From contig SYAK01000260.1 of NCBI GenBank assembly GCA_005788935.1, positions 1 to 8,316 on the forward strand: a stretch of DNA of 8,316 nucleotides, given 5' to 3'. Below the pieces are notes generated by a model. It made no database searches and was not told where the DNA came from. It saw nothing but the letters and a program-made list of their open reading frames with translations. Below are positions 1 through 4,297 of the stretch, piece by piece; the first letter of the stretch is position 1, and every line of letters begins with the position of its first letter. This stretch comes from Pseudomonadota bacterium (lineage in GTDB: Bacteria > Myxococcota > UBA9042 > PHBI01). Both the position numbers and the translations under genes were made by a program.

Positions 1-189
1 GCATGCGGCCGCGTCCCGGGCCTGCGCTCATCGGCCGCCCCCCTGGACCGCCGACCACCCACGGAAATTCGAGGGCCATCGTCGCTGAACCCGTGTCGAC
101 CCGCTCACCATGGCCCGAGCCTAACGCAGCGCCCGCGCCCTGTCGTGCCTCACGGACCCGTGCCGACAGGCGCCTCGCATGCGTACCGC
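1..189. other. Gene-free stretch, nothing recognised
   Basis: I see no supportable gene, RNA or repeat here. The short open frames in this stretch are rich in Arg, Pro and Ala, as expected from random GC-rich DNA, and none has a convincing ribosome binding site or a recognisable protein family. It lies upstream of the operator-like cluster at 190-236, so it could hold the distal part of the hutH control region or the end of an intergenic space whose left gene is outside the window. Confidence 0.5.
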
Positions 190-236
190 TGAAACAACGT
201 GTTTCACATTGAAACAACCGCGCGCCGATTTGAAAC
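190..236. promoter_or_regulatory. Clustered TGAAACA/TGTTTCA operator-like sites
   Basis: TGAAACA occurs at 190-196 and 210-216 and its exact complement TGTTTCA at 200-206, each separated by three bases, so two overlapping 17-bp perfect inverted repeats share the middle arm. A further TGAAAC lies at 231-236. The three same-direction copies start at 190, 210 and 231, about two helical turns apart, which suits cooperative binding on one DNA face. The cluster is AT-richer than its surroundings. It ends about 45 bases upstream of the -24 element of the sigma-54-type promoter candidate, a plausible place for an enhancer-binding activator. The regulator is not identified; I do not recognise the site as the HutC, CbrB or NtrC consensus. 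It could instead be a repressor operator. Confidence 0.5.
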
Positions 237-253
237 CGATTTTTCCATCGGTT
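234..253. repeat. Short inverted repeat between operators and promoter
   Basis: AACCGAT at 234-240 and its complement ATCGGTT at 247-253 flank a six-base TTTTCC centre. It lies between the operator cluster and the promoter candidate. No U-run follows either arm on either strand, so an intrinsic terminator is unlikely. It may be another protein site, or chance. Confidence 0.3.
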
Positions 254-262
254 CGCCTGTCG

Positions 263-278
263 CGGGACGACACTTGCG
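263..278 (+). promoter_or_regulatory. Candidate sigma-54 (-24/-12) promoter of hutH
   Basis: The 16 bases CGGGACGACACTTGCG have GG at 264-265 and GC at 276-277, separated by exactly 10 bases as RpoN promoters require. They also match the consensus at ACG after the -24 GG and at TTGC in the -12 element. Mismatches are C for T before the GG, G for C after it, and the last base. The start of transcription would be near 289, giving a leader of about 190 bases before hutH. Sigma-54 control of histidine use is known in Pseudomonas, which makes this plausible. A GG-N10-GC match in GC-rich DNA can occur by chance; the extra matches and the operator cluster just upstream raise confidence. Confidence 0.42.
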
Positions 279-311
279 CCTCGCACGGCGGCCTGTGCGC
301 GCCGATCGCAG

Positions 312-342
312 GCTGCAACGTCACACACGGAAACGTTGCGGC
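312..342 (+). promoter_or_regulatory. Stable hairpin in the hutH leader
   Basis: Bases 312-321 (GCTGCAACGT) pair with 333-342 (ACGTTGCGGC) over ten positions, nine Watson-Crick and one G-U, leaving an 11-base loop at 322-332. If transcription begins near 289 this would be the first structure in the hutH leader RNA. No run of U follows, so it is not a classical terminator. It could protect the 5' end of the RNA, bind a regulator, or act as a DNA palindrome. A weaker hairpin (CCCCG/CGGGG, 424-439) lies closer to the start codon. Confidence 0.35.
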
Positions 343-478
343 ACCGTCCTGCCCGGGGATTTCCAAGCCCATCCGCCCCGACGCCCGACACGCTCGCCCA
401 GGTAGCCACGTCAACGACCGCGTCCCCGAGTAGGCGGGGCGGGCTGCCGCGCTTGCGTTGCGCGCCGGGATCCCTTAG

Positions 479-2017
479 ATGCCGCGCATGACGGACACCG
501 CGCACGCCCCGCTCGAAGTCGGACAGCCTTTTGAGATCACGGATGTCGTCAGCGTCGCCCGCGATGGGCGTCGCGCCATCCTCGGTCCGACCGGGCGGGC
601 CGCCCTGACACGGGCCGCATCGGCCGTGCACGCACGCCTCGTGCAGGACGCGCCGGCAACCTACGGGATCAATACCGGGTTTGGGGCCCTCGCCGAGGTG
701 CGTGTCTCGGACGAGCAGCTCGTGCAGCTGCAGCTGAACCTCATCCGCAGCCACGCGGTCGGCGTTGGCGAGCTGGTCCCGACCGAGGCGGTCCGCGCGA
801 TGATGCTGCTACGGGCGCAAGTCCTGGCCCTTGGCTGGTCCGGGGTCCGCCCGCTGGTCGTCGAGGCCATCCTCGACCTGCTGAACGCCCGTGTCCACCC
901 GCTCATCCCGGCGCTCGGCTCGGTCGGCGCCTGCGGTGACCTGGCCCCACTCGCCCACCTGGCGCTCGTGCTCATCGGCGAAGGCCGGGCCGAGTTCGAG
1001 GGACAGGTCCTGTCGGGCGCCGAGGCGCTCCGACGCGCGAAGCTGACGCCGATCGTGCCCGCCCCGAAGGAGGGGCTGTCGCTCATCAACGGGACGGCGT
1101 CGATGACCGCGATCGGCGCCCTCGCCTTCAACGCCGCCCACAACCTGCTCGAGGCCGCCGACGTGGCCGGGGCCATGACGGTCGAGGCCATCAAGGGCTC
1201 GACCGCGCCCTTCGATCCGGCCATCGTCGACGCACGTCCGCACCCCGGGGCGCGGGTGACCTCCGACAACCTGCGGGCCCTGCTCGCCGACAGCGTCATC
1301 AACGCCTCGCACGCGGATTGCGACGAAGTTCAAGACGCCTACTCCGTCCGCTGCATGCCGCAGGTCCACGGCTCGGCCCGCGACCTCGTCACGTTCGCGA
1401 GCCGCATGGTCGGCATCGAGCTCAACGCTGCGACCGACAACCCGCTCGTCTTCCCCGATGGCCGCATCGTCTCGAACGGGAACTTTCACGGGCAGCCGGT
1501 CGCGGCCGCGTGCGACGTCGGCGTCATGGCGCTCGCGGACCTCGCGTCTATCTCCGAACGTCGCATCGCCTACCTCATCGACCCCGCCCGCAGCCGCGGC
1601 CTCCCGGCCTTTCTCGCGGCCGAACCCGGGCTCGGAAGCGGCTTCATGATGGCGCAGGTGACGGCTGCCGCGCTCGTCAGTGAGCTGAAGAACCTCGCGA
1701 ACCCGCGCAGCGTCGACTCGATCCCGACGTCCGCCGACAAGGAGGACCACGTCTCGATGGGCATGATGGCGGCGCGCGCCCTCGCACGGGCCGCAGACCT
1801 CTGTGGCTGGGTGCTCGCGATCGAGCTGGCCGTGGCAGCCCGCGGCATCGAACTCCGCGGCCTCCCGCCTGGTCGTGGCGTCGCGGCCGCCCTCGCGCGC
1901 GTCCGCTCCGAGGTCGAGACCCTCGCCACCGATCGCGAGATGCATGCGGACTTCGAGACCCTCAAGGCCGCCATCCTCAAGGGCGCCTTCACCTCCGCAC
2001 ACTTCCTCGGCATCTGA
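479..2017 (+). CDS. hutH: Histidine ammonia-lyase (histidase), Ala-Cys-Gly MIO triad
   Basis: This cytoplasmic enzyme of the aromatic amino acid lyase family removes ammonia from L-histidine to give trans-urocanate, the first step of histidine breakdown. The 512-residue length is normal. Visible active-site motifs are YGINTGFGAL (Tyr62), RSHAVGVGE (His92), SLINGTASM (Asn204), QDAYSVRCMPQVHG (Tyr288, Arg291), ATDNPL and SADKEDHVSMG. Glu422 in the last motif is typical of histidine-specific members rather than phenylalanine or tyrosine lyases. The MIO cofactor triad, normally Ala-Ser-Gly, reads Ala151-Cys152-Gly153 within GSVGACGDLAPLAH (TGC codon at 932-934). A Ser-to-Cys change at this site in the Pseudomonas putida enzyme is reported to keep activity, so function is expected. 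The ATG at 479 is chosen because GGGA lies 8 bases upstream; an in-frame ATG at 488 has no such site. No hutU or hutI is visible nearby. Confidence 0.97.
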   Translation: MPRMTDTAHAPLEVGQPFEITDVVSVARDGRRAILGPTGRAALTRAASAVHARLVQDAPATYGINTGFGALAEVRVSDEQLVQLQLNLIRSHAVGVGELVPTEAVRAMMLLRAQVLALGWSGVRPLVVEAILDLLNARVHPLIPALGSVGACGDLAPLAHLALVLIGEGRAEFEGQVLSGAEALRRAKLTPIVPAPKEGLSLINGTASMTAIGALAFNAAHNLLEAADVAGAMTVEAIKGSTAPFDPAIVDARPHPGARVTSDNLRALLADSVINASHADCDEVQDAYSVRCMPQVHGSARDLVTFASRMVGIELNAATDNPLVFPDGRIVSNGNFHGQPVAAACDVGVMALADLASISERRIAYLIDPARSRGLPAFLAAEPGLGSGFMMAQVTAAALVSELKNLANPRSVDSIPTSADKEDHVSMGMMAARALARAADLCGWVLAIELAVAARGIELRGLPPGRGVAAALARVRSEVETLATDREMHADFETLKAAILKGAFTSAHFLGI

Positions 2018-2040
2018 CCGCCGCCCCACAGGAGCGATTC

Positions 2041-2364
2041 ATGGCAAGCGACTTCAAGGGTTACGAAGAGTTCTGGCCATACTACGTCGCCGAGCATCGC
2101 GACCCCACGTGCCGCAGGCTGCACTTCATCGGCACGTCCCTCGTCCTCGCGATGGCGCCGAACCCGCTCGCGTGGCCGCTCCTCCCCATCGCGGGCTATG
2201 GCTTCGCGTGGACAGGGCACTTTGCCTTCGAGAAGAACCGCCCCGCGACGTTCAAGCACCCGCTCTGGAGCCTGCGCGCCGACTTCCGCATGTGGCGCAA
2301 GATGTTGCTCGGCCAGATGGGGCCCGAGCTCGCGCGCGCCGACGCCCTCTACCCGAAGGCCTGA
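2041..2364 (+). CDS. DUF962 / Mpo1-like family protein
   Basis: This 107-residue protein matches the DUF962 (YGL010w/Mpo1-like) family by its motifs EHRDPTCRRLHFIGTS near the N-terminus and GYGFAWTGHFAFEKNRPATF in the second half. Its only four histidines, His19, His28, His60 and His73, lie in these conserved blocks and probably bind metal. Yeast Mpo1 is an Fe(II)-dependent dioxygenase that shortens 2-hydroxy fatty acids by one carbon; whether this short bacterial relative does the same is inference. A hydrophobic stretch at about residues 30-58 suggests membrane contact. The gene starts 23 bases after the hutH stop with a strong AGGAG at 2030-2034, six bases before the ATG, so it is probably co-transcribed with hutH but translated independently. 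No functional link to histidine breakdown is evident. Confidence 0.85.
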   Translation: MASDFKGYEEFWPYYVAEHRDPTCRRLHFIGTSLVLAMAPNPLAWPLLPIAGYGFAWTGHFAFEKNRPATFKHPLWSLRADFRMWRKMLLGQMGPELARADALYPKA

Positions 2365-2381
2365 AGCCACCCCGGGTGACG
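2365..2381. other. Convergent junction without clear terminator
   Basis: Only 17 bases separate the stop codon of the Mpo1-like gene from that of the last elongasome-operon gene on the other strand. A short palindrome, CACCC-C-GGGTG (2368-2378), and an overlapping TGACGTCA (2377-2384) are present. Neither has a usable loop plus a U-run, so I do not call an intrinsic terminator. Confidence 0.4.
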
Positions 2382-3116
2382 TCAGGGAAGCCCGAAGACG
2401 ACGCCGTTGTCGCAACGGCCGCGGACGCCAAGGTCCGGGTCCGAATTGCGCAGATCGCAACGCACGAGCCCATCCCGACCGAACAGGATGACCGTCGCGA
2501 AGCCACCGATCGTCTCTGGGTTCGTGATCCGAACCGGGACGTTGCCTGACGCACTCGGGACGAGGTAATCGAACGCGGGCGTATCGGGCGCAAGGTCGCT
2601 GGCTCGAAACACGTATCGCCAGGCGGCGTCGTCCTGCACGAGGTCGAGGTCGTGCTCGGCCGCCCCGTCGGTCGTCTGGTCGATAACCTCGGTGCCGTCC
2701 ACGCGCAGGCCGCCCGCGACCGCGCCCGCGTAGGTCAGCGCGAAGCGCGGCAGGTTCGAAGCCCCGACGACGCGACCATCCTGGACAAGGGTCACCTGTC
2801 CGCCGCCCGCCGCTCCGAAGGCGCAACCAAGGTCCGTGTCGACGCGGACCGTGGTCGCGTCGGGCTGCGTGAGGGTGCTGCATGAGGTCCCGCCCGTGAG
2901 GACGTCGAACGGGATCGCGTCACGCAGCGCAGCGTACGCACGGAAACGACCCATGACCTCGGCGATGACGCCCGCGATCGCGTCGGCTTCGAGCCCGAGG
3001 ACGTCCACGTCGGGGAGGCCAAAGGGGCTCCCGAGCTCCTCGGCGAGGTCGTCCGCGAGCCCGCAGCCCGGACCCGCGACAAGCGTCAGGAGAAGACCCG
3101 CACAGGCTTGGTTCAC
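2382..3116 (-). CDS. Unrecognised, probably exported, cysteine-containing protein ending the elongasome operon
   Basis: I do not recognise this 244-residue protein. The start is taken as the GTG at 3116-3114, which overlaps the rodA stop as GTGA, a typical translational-coupling junction; the frame stays open further upstream, but that part lies in the rodA coding sequence. The N-terminus (MNQACAGLLLTLVAGPGCGL) has a short hydrophobic core ending in GPGC, which could be a weak lipoprotein signal with Cys18 as the lipid site. It lacks the usual positive charges and has Pro at -2, so this is uncertain. The remainder is Gly-, Asp- and Val-rich with likely beta-strands and four more cysteines (79, 98, 220, 235) that could form two disulfides (C79-C98 and C220-C235). 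A stretch at 20-70 looks helical. Its position suggests a role in the envelope or elongasome, by inference only. Confidence 0.72.
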   Translation of the reverse strand: MNQACAGLLLTLVAGPGCGLADDLAEELGSPFGLPDVDVLGLEADAIAGVIAEVMGRFRAYAALRDAIPFDVLTGGTSCSTLTQPDATTVRVDTDLGCAFGAAGGGQVTLVQDGRVVGASNLPRFALTYAGAVAGGLRVDGTEVIDQTTDGAAEHDLDLVQDDAAWRYVFRASDLAPDTPAFDYLVPSASGNVPVRITNPETIGGFATVILFGRDGLVRCDLRNSDPDLGVRGRCDNGVVFGLP

Positions 3117-4297
3117 GTCCGACCCCGACGCAGCGCCACACTGAAGACGAGCCCAAAGGCCGCGAGATTCATCAGCATGGCGGACCCTCCATACGACAGG
3201 AACGGCAGCGGGACACCCACGACCGGCAGGATCCCGGCCACCATACCCACGTTGACGAACACCTGCCAACCCATCAACGCCGCGACCCCGACGCAGTAGA
3301 GGCGCCCAAAGCGGTCGCGCGCATCGAGGGCTGTCCGCAGGCTCCAGATGGTGAGCCACCAGTACAGCAACAGCATCACGACGAGCCCGACGAAGCCGAT
3401 CTCCTCGCCGAACATCGCAGAGATGAAATCCGTATGGATTTCAGGCAATCCTCGCATGCGCGCCGGGTTTGCGAGGCGCAGCCCCTGCCCCGTCAGCCCA
3501 CCATTGCCGATCGCGATGACCCCCTGCTCACTCTGCGTCAACGCGGACGTCAGGATCGCCCCCGTCTCCGGGTCGAGCTTCTCCCAGTCCTCGTTGATGA
3601 GCTTGAAGACGCGCTCTTTCTGATAAAACCGGATGAGGTCGAGCTTCCAGGCGACAGGAATCAGGACGAGGGTCCCGAGCAGCAGGGCCACGAGAGCGCG
3701 CCGCTTGATGCCCTCGATGGCGATGACCGTGCCGCCGACGAACATCACGATGAGCGACGTCCCGAGGTCTGGCTGAAACAGGATGAACGGCAGCGGGGCG
3801 CTGATGATCACGAAGGGCCAGACAAGATCCCGCAACCCGTAGCGCCCCTTGTGGCGCGACTCGCTCTCGCCCGGGGCCCGCTCCTTGCGCTCATGCAGGA
3901 AGCGCGCAAGCGCCAGCGCGACCGCGATCTTTGCGAATTCGGAGGCCTGCACGTTGATCGCCCCGAAGCGCAACCACCGGCGGCTGTGGTTCGCCTCGGT
4001 ACCCACGACAAGCGTCAACGCGAGCAACACCACCACGACCCCGAGGAAGACGTAGCTCGCGCGCTGCGCCACCCGGATGTCGAGCACCATCAGGAGGAGG
4101 AAGACGCTTCCGCTCAGCATGACCCAGATGGTCTGACGCTCGTAGAACTCACCGCCGCCATACACCTGCGCGTCGCGCTGCCCGACGAGCGACAGCGTGA
4201 CAAGCGCCACCAGCGCCACGAGCGCCAGGATGTTCAACGGGTCGAGCAGGCCAGCGAAGCGGCTCGGCTGGCTGTCTCTCGGACGTCCGAGGATCAT
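3113..4297 (-). CDS. rodA: Peptidoglycan glycosyltransferase RodA (SEDS family)
   Basis: RodA is the inner-membrane SEDS polymerase that links lipid II into glycan strands for lateral wall growth, working as a pair with PBP2. The 394-residue protein has about ten hydrophobic segments. It also shows the family motifs SRRWLRFGAINVQASEFAK (105-123), QPDLGTSL (175-182), AIGNGGLTGQG (262-272), LPEIHTDFISAMFGEEIG (284-301) and LPFLSYGGSAM (364-374). By family comparison Asp290 in HTDF corresponds to the catalytic aspartate of SEDS enzymes. A charged segment at about 135-155 (HERKERAPGESESRHK) is a cytoplasmic loop longer than I recall for E. coli RodA. The ATG at 4297 overlaps the mrdA stop as ATGA, and the gene's own stop overlaps the next gene as GTGA. 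FtsW is the main alternative; the pairing with mrdA favours RodA. Confidence 0.95.
   Translation of the reverse strand: MILGRPRDSQPSRFAGLLDPLNILALVALVALVTLSLVGQRDAQVYGGGEFYERQTIWVMLSGSVFLLLMVLDIRVAQRASYVFLGVVVVLLALTLVVGTEANHSRRWLRFGAINVQASEFAKIAVALALARFLHERKERAPGESESRHKGRYGLRDLVWPFVIISAPLPFILFQPDLGTSLIVMFVGGTVIAIEGIKRRALVALLLGTLVLIPVAWKLDLIRFYQKERVFKLINEDWEKLDPETGAILTSALTQSEQGVIAIGNGGLTGQGLRLANPARMRGLPEIHTDFISAMFGEEIGFVGLVVMLLLYWWLTIWSLRTALDARDRFGRLYCVGVAALMGWQVFVNVGMVAGILPVVGVPLPFLSYGGSAMLMNLAAFGLVFSVALRRGRT

Noticed and set aside
207..236. CRISPR repeat ends (ATTGAAAC and TTTGAAAC)
   Set aside because: Many CRISPR repeats end this way, but the copies here are only 20-21 bases apart, with no full-length repeat or spacer pattern and no cas gene.
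3..433. Short open frames upstream of hutH
   Set aside because: No family, no convincing ribosome binding site, and they overlap the operator and promoter candidates.
809..2029. Long open frame on the minus strand opposite hutH
   Set aside because: It is antisense to a clear hutH gene, has an Arg/Asp/Gly-rich composition typical of GC-rich shadow frames and matches no family.
2368..2384. Intrinsic terminator between the converging genes
   Set aside because: The palindromes have almost no loop and no U-run on either strand.
1570..2883. Minus-strand open frame of 437 codons across hutH, the Mpo1-like gene and the last operon gene
   Set aside because: It overlaps three better-supported genes and its composition is Arg-rich and repetitive, as in frame shadows.
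3117..3359. Upstream extension of the last operon gene to an ATG at 3359
   Set aside because: The extension would lie wholly in rodA, is Arg/Gly/Pro-rich, and removes the GTGA junction and signal-like N-terminus.
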